From assembly GCF_003731635.1 (NCBI RefSeq), contig NZ_RCUA01000032.1, positions 24,950 through 88,949 of the forward strand: a DNA stretch of 64,000 nt, in the 5' to 3' direction. Positions 46,699 to 57,965 of the stretch are shown piece after piece; position 1 is the first letter of the stretch; every line of letters starts with the position of its first letter. The DNA is from Marisediminitalea oceani (lineage in GTDB: Bacteria; Pseudomonadota; Gammaproteobacteria; Enterobacterales; Alteromonadaceae). The notes beneath the pieces are model-generated. The model had not been told where the DNA came from. It worked only from the letters and a program-made list of their open reading frames with translations, and did no database searches. A program made the translations under genes and the position numbers.

Positions 46699-49143
46699 TT
46701 AAAAACTAAAACGCGTGCCCAGTGTAAAATTACGACCGGGCAATGGCGCCTGATCTTTCAAAAATGACGTATGCACCCGGGCTTCTTCGTCAAACAGGTT
46801 GTTGGCTCTAACGTAAACCGTCCAGTCCTGCGTATCAGACACGCGATAATCTACCGAGGCATTTACCAGGGTGTAACCATCTGTGGGGGTTTCATATTCG
46901 GTGGTTTTCGTCTGATCGTCATACCACACTACCGATAGCTCTGAGCTTAACGCTTCACCTTCATAACTGATGGTAGAGCCTAACCGCAGAGGCGGAATGC
47001 GTGGCAGGTTATCGGAATCGATTTTGGCGCGAATGTAATCACCAAACAGGCTCACACGCCAGTTGACGTTGAGATCAACAATGCCTTCCGCTTCCACACC
47101 GTAGATGGTGGCATCATCCTGATTGAAGTAGTACACCGGTGTGCCTTCTTCAGCGTGTTCTTCATGCTCATCATGAGCTTCTTCCTCTTCTTCCTCGTGG
47201 CCATGGGCCAGCGCAGTGAGATCGGTGGCACTCTGATAAATATAGTCATCAGCCTGATTGTAGAAGAACGAGAGGGTGTAACCGCTGTCGCCGCTAAATT
47301 TGCGGAACGTCAGATCGATGTTATTACTCACCTCTTCTTTTACGCTGCGCAGGTTTTCAGACACTTCGCCATCTTCATCCATGTCGTAAATCAGGCCAAC
47401 CTCAAAGGTTTGTGTTGCCAGATGCTGGCCGGCCGAGAATAGCTCTTGCATACTCGGTGCACGTTCGTTGCGCGATAAAGTCAGTGCTACCGAGTAACCG
47501 GGTGTATATTCCCAGTTTAAACCTGCTGACAAAGAGCTACTGGTAAACGCATATTCATCAAAATCGAACACCAGCTCATGTTCTTCGTGTTCGTCTTCAT
47601 GGTGGTCTTCCTCATGACCTTCCTCGTCATGATGCTCTTCTTCGTGTTGTGCGACTTCGAGTTCGAAGTCTACCGTATCCGCGTTATATATGGTGCGCTC
47701 CAGGCGTCCGCCAAGCTCGAGGATCACTGAGCCAAACTTCTTCTGCTCTACTAAAAACACTGCCATGCTTTCGGTTTCGGTAGGTGGTGTGTAGGCTTCC
47801 TCACCTTCTGCGGTATAGTCACTGTTATGATATTGCAAGCCAAACACGCCGTGCCAGGCATCAATGTCTGCATGGGTAGCAGCCAGTCGAATATCGCTGC
47901 CCTGATTGGTAAAGCGAGTTCCAACCTGACCATCTTCTATCTCAACGTGCTCGTAATCTGTGTAGGCTGCGCCAAATTTCAGTGAGCTGATACCTTTAAA
48001 TGGCGAGTACCACTCACCGGCCGCCTGATAACGGGTCATGTCTACATCCAGGTTAGTGCCTTCCTCACCTGCATGCTCAGCATGTTCTTCTTCGGTTTCA
48101 CCTTCATGCTCTTCTTCATGAGCATGACTGTGACCCGGCACGCCATAAAAATTGTCGAGCTTTTCTACCGAGAAACCAAAGTACCCTTCTTCATCAACCA
48201 GAGAAAGACCCGCCGTTATATTGGTGGTATCCATGGCACTGCTTTCCAGGATGCCCGGTTGCTCATCGTCATCGGGCGTTACCGACGCGTAACCCGGAAT
48301 ATCGGCGTTGTCGGTTTTACGTTTAAAGCCATCTACATGAAAAGCGATATTGTTTTGGCCACCGGTCAGATTAAAACGGCCGAATTTGCCGTCGTTAACC
48401 GTGGCGTAGTTGGCCTCCACATCGCCTTCGATGCCGACGGGGACTTCACTGGGTATACGGTTATCCACCACGTTTACCACGCCGCCGATAGCACCGCTGC
48501 CGTATTGCAGGGTAGCCGGGCCGCGCAGTACTTCAACCTGGGTTGCACTGGTGCTGTTAGCCGCTACGTTATGGTCCGGGCCAATACGCGATACGTCAGA
48601 AACATCCAAACCATTCTGCACGATTTTAACCCGTGGACCATCGTTACCGCGGATCACCGGGCTACTGGCAACAGGGCCGAAGTAAGTACTGTGCACTCCG
48701 GGCGTGTTTTTTAACGTCTCACCCAGGGTTTCGGCCTGAATTTTTCGCAGCTTATATTCATCAATTACCGATACCGGCGTGACCGACTCAAGCACAGAAG
48801 AGCCCAGCACACTGGCGGTGACTACAATGTTTTCAATGGATACGGGCGTCAGTACAAAGTCTGCCACCTGATCACTACTGATATCACCAAGGTCGTTATC
48901 ACCATGGACATAATCCGGCGAATACACATGCAGATGTACATGAGGCACCTGCACGCCGGTAAATTCATAGTTACCCTGAGCATCGGTAAAAGTAACCTGT
49001 TTGGAGCCTTCTATACGCACTTCAGCGCCTACGACAACCTTACCGGCTTCGTTAGTCACTTTGCCCTTAATGGTAGTCGCCGCAGCAACCTGGGCAGTTA
49101 ATGCCATAAACACTGCAGCATTAATTGCGGTTATTTTTTTCAT
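46699..49143 (-). CDS. znuD: ZnuD-like TonB-dependent zinc receptor
   Basis: The protein has 814 residues. A signal peptide (1-22) is followed by a carboxypeptidase-regulatory-like domain (23-95), a plug (about 105-230: PVSVIDEYKLRKIQAETLGE, RGPATLQYGSGAIGGVVNVVD) and a 22-strand barrel ending in FTLGTRFSF. Three extracellular loops are packed with His and Glu: about 336-361, 498-523 and 647-667. This matches ZnuD-type outer membrane receptors that take up zinc with TonB-ExbB-ExbD. A Zur-type box overlaps its promoter, which supports zinc regulation. Cobalt, nickel or haem cannot be ruled out from sequence. Confidence 0.88.
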   Translation of the reverse strand: MKKITAINAAVFMALTAQVAAATTIKGKVTNEAGKVVVGAEVRIEGSKQVTFTDAQGNYEFTGVQVPHVHLHVYSPDYVHGDNDLGDISSDQVADFVLTPVSIENIVVTASVLGSSVLESVTPVSVIDEYKLRKIQAETLGETLKNTPGVHSTYFGPVASSPVIRGNDGPRVKIVQNGLDVSDVSRIGPDHNVAANSTSATQVEVLRGPATLQYGSGAIGGVVNVVDNRIPSEVPVGIEGDVEANYATVNDGKFGRFNLTGGQNNIAFHVDGFKRKTDNADIPGYASVTPDDDEQPGILESSAMDTTNITAGLSLVDEEGYFGFSVEKLDNFYGVPGHSHAHEEEHEGETEEEHAEHAGEEGTNLDVDMTRYQAAGEWYSPFKGISSLKFGAAYTDYEHVEIEDGQVGTRFTNQGSDIRLAATHADIDAWHGVFGLQYHNSDYTAEGEEAYTPPTETESMAVFLVEQKKFGSVILELGGRLERTIYNADTVDFELEVAQHEEEHHDEEGHEEDHHEDEHEEHELVFDFDEYAFTSSSLSAGLNWEYTPGYSVALTLSRNERAPSMQELFSAGQHLATQTFEVGLIYDMDEDGEVSENLRSVKEEVSNNIDLTFRKFSGDSGYTLSFFYNQADDYIYQSATDLTALAHGHEEEEEEAHDEHEEHAEEGTPVYYFNQDDATIYGVEAEGIVDLNVNWRVSLFGDYIRAKIDSDNLPRIPPLRLGSTISYEGEALSSELSVVWYDDQTKTTEYETPTDGYTLVNASVDYRVSDTQDWTVYVRANNLFDEEARVHTSFLKDQAPLPGRNFTLGTRFSF

Positions 49144-49178
49144 TATGTGATTGACCTTGAATGTGTCGATATGCGTTG

Positions 49179-49221
49179 ATGTTACAATATAACATTACCT
49201 CTCCCCTGACGTTTTCGTCAA
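49179..49221 (-). promoter_or_regulatory. Zur-type operator overlapping the znuD promoter
   Basis: ATGTTACAATATAACAT (49179-49195) has perfect ATGTTA/TAACAT arms and resembles the gammaproteobacterial Zur box. On the minus strand TTGACG (plus 49216-49221) and TAATGT (plus 49192-49197) are 18 bp apart, so the box covers the -10. Zur with zinc would then shut the receptor gene. The other part of 49144-49457 holds only the upstream region of the DsrE-like gene, with no further feature. Confidence 0.72.
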
Positions 49222-49457
49222 GCACCAGTTACCGATGAAATTATTCATATTGTCGTAAGGAAGACGATGCGGCGATTTTATAGGTAAGCACTTACTTTCA
49301 ACTTATCTCCCATTAAATTAATAATTGAGAGTTTATAGCTGAGTATTATGATGATCATCACACAACGTGAACGATTAAATGCTGTATCCGTTAGCGCTAT
49401 TCCGATATGGTGAAAACAACAATATCTCATCAATGAGTTTTTATTTCGGGAGGAAAC

Positions 49458-50009
49458 ATGGGCATTCGTCAGTCAGTTACGTGGTGTATTTCGGGTCTTA
49501 TTTTAACTTGTACCCTGGTTACCGGCGTAAGTTCTGCCGCTGAATTTAGCGCAGGGCCGGTGTTTCAGGATTATGGCAAAAAGGTGCAGGTTGAAGGCGT
49601 CGAATTTAACGCTAACACTGAGTTTAAAGTGGCTTTTGATGTGGCGAAGGGGGCAGAACCCGGTAAAGTAAACCGACAGTTCGATAGTCTTGCCCGATTT
49701 ATTAATATGCACGTGGCGAGCGGTGTTCCGGCAGAAAATATTGAGTTGGCGTTAGTGGTTCATGGCAGTGCCACACTGGATTTACTCGCTGCCCCAGCCT
49801 ATCAACAAAAGCAGGGCGCCAACAATGCCAATATTGCGTTGTTAAATGCACTAATGGCAAATCAGGTACGCGTTATCGTATGCGGCCAGTCTGCCGCGGC
49901 TCATGGCTATGCCAGTGAGGCTTTTTTGCCCGGCGTAGAAATGGCGCTATCTGCAATGAGCGCTCACGCACTGTTGCAACAACAGGGTTATACGTTAAAT
50001 CCTTTTTAA
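49458..50009 (+). CDS. Secreted DsrE/DsrF-like protein
   Basis: The protein has 183 residues and a GGGAGGAAAC ribosome site. Residues 1-27 form a signal peptide ending near SSAAE. The rest has the DsrE fold pattern: FKVAFDVAKG, SLARFINMHVASGV, IELALVVHGSATLDLL, and VRVIVCGQSAAAHGYASEAFLPGVEMALSA, with a Cys (in VCGQSA) at the site that carries sulfur in DsrE/TusD relatives. A periplasmic form suggests a sulfur or redox role. It is divergent from the znuD-like gene and stands alone. Confidence 0.75.
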   Translation: MGIRQSVTWCISGLILTCTLVTGVSSAAEFSAGPVFQDYGKKVQVEGVEFNANTEFKVAFDVAKGAEPGKVNRQFDSLARFINMHVASGVPAENIELALVVHGSATLDLLAAPAYQQKQGANNANIALLNALMANQVRVIVCGQSAAAHGYASEAFLPGVEMALSAMSAHALLQQQGYTLNPF

Positions 50010-50028
50010 GCAATCCCGTTTACATTTG

Positions 50029-51006
50029 TCAGGCGCGATTAACCGGAAACGCCAGTACCTGTTCGATGTGGGTGTAGCCGTGTTTAAGCATTAAAATACG
50101 ATCGATGCCCATGGCCACGCCTGCACAATCGGGTAAACCTGCCTCTAACGACGCCAGAAAGCGTTCGTCGAGGGGTTTTTCCTCAAACCGGAAAGTGCGA
50201 CGCAAACCGTTATCGTGCTCAAACCGTTTGCGCTGCTCGGCGGCATCCTGCAATTCATGAAAACCATTCGCCAGCTCGGTACCTTTAAAATACAGCTCAA
50301 AGCGATCGGCTACCCGCGGATCGTCGCGGTTAATTTTTGCCAGCGACGACTGTGAGGCCGGGTAATCATAAATAAAACACGGATATTGCTGGCCAATTCT
50401 TGGCTCAATTTCATAGCTGAACAGCAACTGCAGCATGCCATCGTGGTCGATGGGATACTCATCGCTAAGATCGATATTGCAATCGTTAAAGACTTGAGCA
50501 ATTCGCTGGGTACTATCGCTCAGAGGGTCTAGATTCAGGTGTTTTTGAAATGCCTGCTGATAGGTCATGCGTTCGGTTTGCTGCGCACCAATAAGCGCAT
50601 TAAGCAGATCGCTTATTTCATCCATCAAATCATGGTGATCAAGCCCCACCCGATACCATTCAAGCATGGTGAATTCGGGGTTATGTAAGCGTCCGAAGCC
50701 CTCATGGCGGAACACTTTTGACAGCTGATAAACGGATGTCTGGTAGCTGGCCAGTAAGCGTTTTAAGGCGAATTCGGGTGATGTCTGTAAATACAACGTT
50801 TCATTGTGGCCACTGTCGCTGTACGCGAAGTTAGTTGAAAAGCCATCAATAAAAACATCGGTAACAGTACCGTGAGATAACACCGGCGTGTCGACTTCCA
50901 GCACATCACGTTCGGCGAAAAACTGGCGAATGGCAGTGTAAAGTTGGGCTCGCTCGCGCAGTGCTTGTAATGAGGCGGTGGGCCGCCAGTTATCTGGAGT
51001 TGTCAT
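50029..51006 (-). CDS. epmA: EF-P--(R)-beta-lysine ligase
   Basis: The protein has 325 residues (also called poxA or genX). It is a class II lysyl-tRNA synthetase-like enzyme without the anticodon domain: VLEVDTPVLSHGTVTDVFIDGF, FRHEGFGRLHNPEFTMLEWYR (motif 2) and CAGVAMGIDRILML (motif 3). It puts (R)-beta-lysine on Lys34 of EF-P. The gene lies 58 bp downstream of efp on the same strand, and the partner enzyme epmB is divergent. Confidence 0.95.
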   Translation of the reverse strand: MTTPDNWRPTASLQALRERAQLYTAIRQFFAERDVLEVDTPVLSHGTVTDVFIDGFSTNFAYSDSGHNETLYLQTSPEFALKRLLASYQTSVYQLSKVFRHEGFGRLHNPEFTMLEWYRVGLDHHDLMDEISDLLNALIGAQQTERMTYQQAFQKHLNLDPLSDSTQRIAQVFNDCNIDLSDEYPIDHDGMLQLLFSYEIEPRIGQQYPCFIYDYPASQSSLAKINRDDPRVADRFELYFKGTELANGFHELQDAAEQRKRFEHDNGLRRTFRFEEKPLDERFLASLEAGLPDCAGVAMGIDRILMLKHGYTHIEQVLAFPVNRA

Positions 51007-51023
51007 AGGGTACGCTGGTTAGT

Positions 51024-51054
51024 CTGCGTACCTGCCCGGTTGGAAGGTACGCAG
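51024..51054. terminator. Hairpin between efp and epmA
   Basis: CTGCGTACC and GGTACGCAG form a nine-pair stem with a 13-base loop just past the efp stop. No U-tract; it may attenuate transcription into epmA. Confidence 0.35.
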
Positions 51055-51064
51055 TGAAGGGGGG

Positions 51065-51634
51065 TTATTTTTGTACGCGGGAAACGTATTCGCCGGTACG
51101 GGTATCAACCCTGATAACTTCGCCGGTTTGTACAAACAGCGGTACGCGAACCACAGCACCGGTGCTTAATGTTGCTGGTTTACCGCCGGTACCGGCAGTA
51201 TCGCCTTTCAGGCCCGGGTCGGTTTCGGTAATTTCCAGTTCCACAAAGTTTGGCGGGCTCACAGTGATCGGAGCGCCGTTCCATAAAGTAATGGTACAAA
51301 CATCGTTTTCTACCAACCACTTAACATTCTCACCCACGGCTTTTTCGTCGGCAGCGATTTGTTCGAATGTTTCATTATTCATAAAGTGGTAGAATTCGCC
51401 GTCGGTATACAGATAGGCCAGTTCCGTATCCATTACGTCTGCGCCTTCTACTGATTCACCGGAGCGAAAGGTTTTTTCCAGCACTTTGCCAGAAATCAGT
51501 TTACGAATTTTAACCCGGTTAAATGCCTGGCCTTTACCCGGCTTAACGTATTCGTTTTCAAGAATGTTGCAAGGTTCGCCGTCGAGCATGATTTTCAGGC
51601 CCGCTTTGAACTCGTTAGTGCTGAAATTAGCCAT
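51065..51634 (-). CDS. efp: Elongation factor P
   Basis: The protein has 189 residues with three EF-P beta-barrel domains. [20 protein letters not shown] holds the tip lysine, Lys34, the site of beta-lysylation. The C-terminal [28 protein letters not shown] is the S1-like domain. EF-P rescues ribosomes stalled at polyproline. Both modification genes are adjacent, and the lysine-type residue fits them (not rhamnosylation). Confidence 0.98.
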   Translation of the reverse strand: MANFSTNEFKAGLKIMLDGEPCNILENEYVKPGKGQAFNRVKIRKLISGKVLEKTFRSGESVEGADVMDTELAYLYTDGEFYHFMNNETFEQIAADEKAVGENVKWLVENDVCTITLWNGAPITVSPPNFVELEITETDPGLKGDTAGTGGKPATLSTGAVVRVPLFVQTGEVIRVDTRTGEYVSRVQK

Positions 51635-51668
51635 AATTCCTCAATAAACACTGTAGGTTTTAGTTTTA

Positions 51669-52700
51669 GTGGCGCAAATAATACAAAAAAATAGCATAAC
51701 TGTAGAGCAAAACTGGCAAAAAGAGTTAGCCAGTGGTTTTACTGATCCATTTTCACTGCTCAGTTACCTGAATCTGGACCCCACTGACTTTGGCTCTCAT
51801 GCCGAAGCCCGTCGCTTGTTTCCGATGCGGGTGCCGCGCTTTTTTGCCTCATTAATGGAAAAAGGCAACTGGCAGGATCCCTTATTATTGCAAGTGTTGC
51901 CCAGCAATCAGGAATTTCTCCCCGCGCCGGGTTACAGTCAGGATCCGCTTGCAGAGCATGATACCGCGAATCCCGGCCTGTTACATAAATACCACAGCCG
52001 TGTACTGTTGATTGTAAAAGGCGGCTGCGCGGTAAATTGCCGCTATTGCTTTCGCCGGCACTTCCCTTACGCCGACAACTCACTGAGTAACGCTGAACTG
52101 GAAAATAACATCGCCTATATTGCCGCGGATCCGGCCATCGACGAAGTGATTCTCTCCGGTGGCGATCCGTTAATGGCGAAAGACAGCAAGCTCGCTGCTC
52201 TGGCCGAAAAAATTGCTGCCATTCCCCATGTAAAAAGACTGCGTATCCACACTCGCCTGCCGGTGGTAATGCCCTCAAGGCTCGACGCTTCTTTTTATCG
52301 CTGGTTTGCCGGGCTCCCCGTGCAACGTGTACTGGTATTGCATATCAACCACGCCAATGAGGTGTCGGCTGAACTCACCGAAAAACTTGCGCCTATGCGT
52401 CAGGCGGGCGTCACAGTGCTTAATCAGGCAGTATTGCTAAAAGGAGTAAACGACACCGCCGATACACAGGCACAGTTAAACGAAAAGGTGTTTGCTGCGG
52501 GCATTATGCCTTATTACCTGCATCTGTTGGATAAGGTACAGGGTGCAGCGCATTTTGATATTGATGTAGAACAAGCCAGAGAAATAATGGCCGGAGTGAT
52601 AAAGCGATTGCCAGGCTTTATGGTTCCCAAGCTCGTTACCGAAATTGGTGGCCAGCCTGGCAAAACGCCGGTTGACTTACGTCTTTATCCGCAAGACTGA
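51669..52700 (+). CDS. epmB: EF-P beta-lysylation protein (lysine 2,3-aminomutase-like)
   Basis: The protein has 343 residues, starting at a GTG with only a weak TAGG site. Radical SAM cluster: CAVNCRYCFRRHFPY (CxxxCxxC), with the GGDPLMAKDSKL loop and HTRLPVVMPSRL. It turns (S)-alpha-lysine to (R)-beta-lysine for EpmA. The start codon lies only 34 bp from the efp start on the other strand, so both promoters must overlap or lie in coding sequence. Confidence 0.95.
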   Translation: MAQIIQKNSITVEQNWQKELASGFTDPFSLLSYLNLDPTDFGSHAEARRLFPMRVPRFFASLMEKGNWQDPLLLQVLPSNQEFLPAPGYSQDPLAEHDTANPGLLHKYHSRVLLIVKGGCAVNCRYCFRRHFPYADNSLSNAELENNIAYIAADPAIDEVILSGGDPLMAKDSKLAALAEKIAAIPHVKRLRIHTRLPVVMPSRLDASFYRWFAGLPVQRVLVLHINHANEVSAELTEKLAPMRQAGVTVLNQAVLLKGVNDTADTQAQLNEKVFAAGIMPYYLHLLDKVQGAAHFDIDVEQAREIMAGVIKRLPGFMVPKLVTEIGGQPGKTPVDLRLYPQD

Positions 52701-52716
52701 ACCCACAGGTTCAGTC
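52695..52716. terminator. Hairpin between convergent epmB and the YjfB-like gene
   Basis: GACTGAACC, CACA, GGTTCAGTC: a perfect nine-pair stem that includes the epmB stop codon and ends five bases before the end of the convergent small gene. It is placed as a bidirectional terminator but has no U-tract. Confidence 0.45.
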
Positions 52717-52720
52717 CGAG

Positions 52721-52912
52721 TTACGCGAACGTATCGATGTTGGCACCGATAGCCGGGTTGGCGGATGTAGGTTTTGGTACGTCAGCGGCTGATTCCAGCA
52801 GCTGAAGCGTCGCCTTTCCTTCCTGCTCTTGCTGACCCTTAGCCAGTTTGAGAGAAGCCAACTCAAGCGACGCACCGGACGTTCCAGAGGCACCTGCACC
52901 TTGAATATCCAT
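52721..52912 (-). CDS. Small YjfB-like (putative motility) protein
   Basis: The protein has 63 residues from the ATG at 52912, with AAGGAAA five bases before it; a longer frame to 52996 is not needed. The pattern MDIQGAGASG, then SLELASLKLAKGQQEQEGKAT, resembles the short YjfB/PF14070 family, predicted to be helical and sometimes linked to motility. No motility gene lies nearby. Function unknown. Confidence 0.5.
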   Translation of the reverse strand: MDIQGAGASGTSGASLELASLKLAKGQQEQEGKATLQLLESAADVPKPTSANPAIGANIDTFA

Positions 52913-53034
52913 ACCAGTTTCCTTATTTGCTTGTAGCAACGTTAAAAAGTGGGCAGAATTGCCCACCTCACTGCTATATCGGCAGACCTTAACCATTCTT
53001 TAGTCTTTTTTCTGTTTTACTTAAGGAGCGCTCT

Positions 53035-53346
53035 TTGGATTCTGTTCACCAGCAATTACAGGAAACGCTACAAACACTTTATCGCAAAGCGGTGGATGCC
53101 GATCAGATCCTTGATCAGTTGCAGCACCAGCAACAGGGCAAGTTTGCTGCCATCTTTGCCGACGACAGCGGTTTTACCACCCGGTCAAAACGCTTTGGCC
53201 CCTATGTGGAAGAGATCGCCGCCGACTGGCAGGCCCTCAAGCAACTTAGCGATGAAGACGCTAAACAGGCACTGGTGCCGTTAGTGAAGAAGATAGAACT
53301 GGCATTAAGCACCCTGCAGCAATTTGCCAGCAGCGTGAAGAAGTAA
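53035..53346 (+). CDS. Small helical protein of unknown function with TTG start
   Basis: The protein has 103 residues. The start is a TTG preceded by TTAAGGAG with ideal spacing, the best ribosome site in the neighbourhood. The sequence is mostly amphipathic helix (LQETLQTLYRKAVDADQILDQL), a middle segment GFTTRSKRFGPYVEEIAADW, then a second long helix. It looks like a small cytosolic coiled-coil protein. I recognise no family. It is divergent from the YjfB-like gene and convergent with the next gene. Confidence 0.6.
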   Translation: MDSVHQQLQETLQTLYRKAVDADQILDQLQHQQQGKFAAIFADDSGFTTRSKRFGPYVEEIAADWQALKQLSDEDAKQALVPLVKKIELALSTLQQFASSVKK

Positions 53347-53367
53347 CAAAAGTAAAGGCTGCCGCGA

Positions 53368-54639
53368 TTACTGGTACAGCGGCAGGTTATCAATACGCTG
53401 TTGAATCTCAGCAACCTGTTTTCGGTATGCCGGGCTGTCTACCTCGCTGTAGCGGTGCCGAAACTCCTGCTTGCTTAGTCCTTCCGGTAAGCCACCGATG
53501 TAGGGCAGAATATCCCGTTCACGAAGGCCCTCCTGCGCCAGTTCCTGGAGCCGCACCGCGCTGTCTGGCTGAGTGGCGATACGGGCAAATGCCATTCCCG
53601 ACATATCCGCCGCTAAATCAACAAAACTGTAGCCACTGCCACCCATGGCCCGGTCCATGAGTTCCTTGAACTCGCCAATGGCGAGGGTCATATTTTGTTG
53701 AGAAAGAATTTGCAAGGCTGCAGAAATGGTAAAGTGACGCGCCAGATCGTTACGCTGGGCCAGCACAGCCGGCGCTTTAGACTCAACCGGCGAATCCCCT
53801 TCTGGCTGAGTTGCCCCGGCCAGTCCGCTGATTCTGTGATCGCCCAGAAAGATGGCTAAAGCCAGCAGCGCAGCCTGATTATGCATTACCGGATCGCCCT
53901 CTGCACTCAGTGAAGCGGCCCGGCTGAGCATCAGGTTAAGGTAATTAGCAACAGACTGCGGCGACGGTGACCGCCCTAAAGGCGAGCCATTAATGTAAGC
54001 CAGATAATCGGTAGTTAATTCGCCGAGTTCGTCCACACCGGTACTGATGTTTTCCCGGGCAACATCGATTTGCTGGAGTAATTCATCCAACGGCCGCATG
54101 TCCAGTACCAGCAGTTCATCAGACATAGTGATTTGGGTGATCTGATTTGCAGCAGTACTGGCTACATCACTACTGGTAAAACGGTCCACCAGCCATACCG
54201 CGCTGGATAAGGCAGTATCTCCCGGTACCACCAGATTACCAATCCTTACGTGATCGATATTAACCCCCTCCCCCGGAAACACCTGGGCAGAAAGGTTAAT
54301 GTAAAAGTCATCAGCCGGCGCCGGCAACGCAATACTGGCAGCAATTTGGGTTTGTTGCTCCTCTACCTCTACAGCCCCGTTAAAGCCGGGCAAAGCGCGC
54401 TGGGCAAATCCCATCAGGCTTTCAAACTGTGCTTCTGACACTTCTACGCGCTGCTGTGAATGGCGATCTTCAAGGCTGTTTTTTAACTGGCGAAGTAAGG
54501 CATGTACTGTTTCGGCATTATCGACCTGCTGCGAGGATACGCGACTGACCTTTGGCGAACCGTCTACCACCAGCACGGCAAGCAGGGTTAGCGCTGCAAC
54601 AAACAGCAGTACAATAATAAACAGAAATCGGCCGAACAT
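53368..54639 (-). CDS. Membrane-anchored protein of unknown function
   Basis: The protein has 423 residues. A single N-terminal membrane helix (about 5-25: FLFIIVLLFVAALTLLAVLVV) is followed by a periplasmic region with AQFESLMGFAQRALPGFNGAV and beta-rich repeats with IAASIALPAPADDFYINLSAQVF (AsmA/DUF-like appearance), then a helical region with LNLMLSRAASL and the C-terminal EGLSKQEFRHRYSEVDSPAYR. It probably sits in the periplasmic face of the inner membrane. I recognise no named family and no catalytic motif. Confidence 0.6.
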   Translation of the reverse strand: MFGRFLFIIVLLFVAALTLLAVLVVDGSPKVSRVSSQQVDNAETVHALLRQLKNSLEDRHSQQRVEVSEAQFESLMGFAQRALPGFNGAVEVEEQQTQIAASIALPAPADDFYINLSAQVFPGEGVNIDHVRIGNLVVPGDTALSSAVWLVDRFTSSDVASTAANQITQITMSDELLVLDMRPLDELLQQIDVARENISTGVDELGELTTDYLAYINGSPLGRSPSPQSVANYLNLMLSRAASLSAEGDPVMHNQAALLALAIFLGDHRISGLAGATQPEGDSPVESKAPAVLAQRNDLARHFTISAALQILSQQNMTLAIGEFKELMDRAMGGSGYSFVDLAADMSGMAFARIATQPDSAVRLQELAQEGLRERDILPYIGGLPEGLSKQEFRHRYSEVDSPAYRKQVAEIQQRIDNLPLYQ

Positions 54640-54674
54640 GTTTTTGGATATCCTATCAACACCGGATTGGTTAG

Positions 54675-55339
54675 TTAGCTAAATTGCTCGTTAGTCCACG
54701 CAGACAAACTTTGATATACCGCGGCCGCGGCAGAAAAGTCATGGCCCAGGGATTGTTCCGTGGGGATCGCCACACAACGCAGCCCGGCCGCTGCTGCGGC
54801 AGCCAGACCGTGTTCGGTATCTTCCACCGCCATCGCCTGCTCTGCTGTCAGGCCCATTTGTTCCAGCGCCATTAAGTAACAGTCGGGAGCGGGTTTACTG
54901 TGCTCCACGTCCTCTACCGCTACTACGCATTCCACCCAGTCGGCAAAGCCGTAACATTCCAGGGTGCGTTGAACCGAATACTTGCTGCCGCCAGTTACAA
55001 TGGCAATACGTAGCCCCTGCTCATGACAGAGCGTCATGGTCTCCAGTGCGCCGGGCATTAACGGGAAAGGAGCTTTATGCAGATGCTCTTCTGTCAGCCG
55101 GGTTTTCGTATTGGCTAACTCCGCAGGCTCAGCTGATAAATTGAAATCCCGCACCACATCCACGCCATTTTGCGAGGTGGGCACACCAGCCATCGTCTCG
55201 TTATAATAAGCGTCGGTTAACTCCACACCATAAGGCGTGAGGGTTTGCTGCCATAATTTAAAATGAACCGCCTCTGAGTTTATCAGCGTACCGTCATGGT
55301 CGAATAAAATTGCCTGCAGCGGTGCTCCCGGGTTTGCCA

Positions 55340-55340
<1 letters not shown>
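54675..55340 (-). CDS. HAD-family phosphatase, beta-phosphoglucomutase-like
   Basis: The protein has 221 residues: motif I ILFDHDGTLINSEAVHFKLW, motif II RIAIVTGGSKYSV, KPAPDCYLMALEQMGL (motif III lysine) and AMAVEDTEHGLAAAAAAGL (motif IV). The cap resembles that of phosphoglycolate/sugar phosphatases such as YfbT. The substrate is unknown. Its start codon overlaps the parE stop by one base (TAATG), so it is coupled to parE. Confidence 0.88.
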
Positions 55341-57310
<1,970 letters not shown>

Positions 57311-57352
57311 TTAACTGATGTTATCAGGGGTCTGGTAGAAGCGCAATTTGAC

Positions 57353-57952
57353 CTAACGTTGTGTTGCCTCGGCCGAATTCAGGAAAGCCATTATTCCCTC
57401 AAGGTGCGCTTCGTAATTCACAAAACTGTGATCGCCGCCTTCCTCTATATACACATCAGCGCCGGCGTAATGCTGTACTGCCTGACGGTAATCAAGGGTT
57501 TCATCGCCGGTTTGCAGCAGCACCTTATAGCGCTCGGGATGACTCAACTGCGGCTGATAAAATCCGCGGATATGGCCGATATCATCTTCGCTAAGAACGA
57601 AACGTTTATTCGTGTAAGGGTTTTCGTGTTCGCCCAGATAGTCTTTAAGCAATTCAAAGGGGGTTACCGCCGGATTGATAAGTACCGCTCTGCCACCGTA
57701 TTGCTCGGTGAGCCAGGTTGCCAGATAGCCGCCCATGGAACTGCCTATCACCTTAAGGCCTCCGGTGAGTAAATCCGGATGCGCTTTTAGCAGCGCCTGC
57801 AATTGCGCTTCAAGTTCGGCAGGGCTATTGGATAATTCCGGGCAGATAAAGGTTGTGTCAGGAAAATGTTGTAGCAGGTACGCCCGGGTTTGGTTGGCTT
57901 TTAACGAGCTTGGGGAGCTTAAGAATCCATGTAGGTAAAGTATCGACGCCAT
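57353..57952 (-). CDS. yqiA: YqiA-family esterase
   Basis: The protein has 199 residues, an alpha/beta hydrolase: ILYLHGFLSSPSSLKA is the oxyanion turn, GSSMGGYLA the nucleophile elbow, and EGGDHSFVNYEAHL the catalytic histidine region. E. coli YqiA is an esterase acting on short acyl esters. Between parE and cpdA in the conserved order. Confidence 0.92.
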   Translation of the reverse strand: MASILYLHGFLSSPSSLKANQTRAYLLQHFPDTTFICPELSNSPAELEAQLQALLKAHPDLLTGGLKVIGSSMGGYLATWLTEQYGGRAVLINPAVTPFELLKDYLGEHENPYTNKRFVLSEDDIGHIRGFYQPQLSHPERYKVLLQTGDETLDYRQAVQHYAGADVYIEEGGDHSFVNYEAHLEGIMAFLNSAEATQR

Positions 57953-57965
57953 TACGACTCCTGTT

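Noticed and set aside
47155-47442. Low-complexity runs read as tandem repeats
   Set aside because: They are codons of the His/Glu-rich receptor loop and not a DNA repeat array.
48073-48714. 213-codon plus-strand frame opposite the znuD-like gene
   Set aside because: It is a shadow of the receptor gene; Phe-rich runs come from the complement of Glu/His codons.
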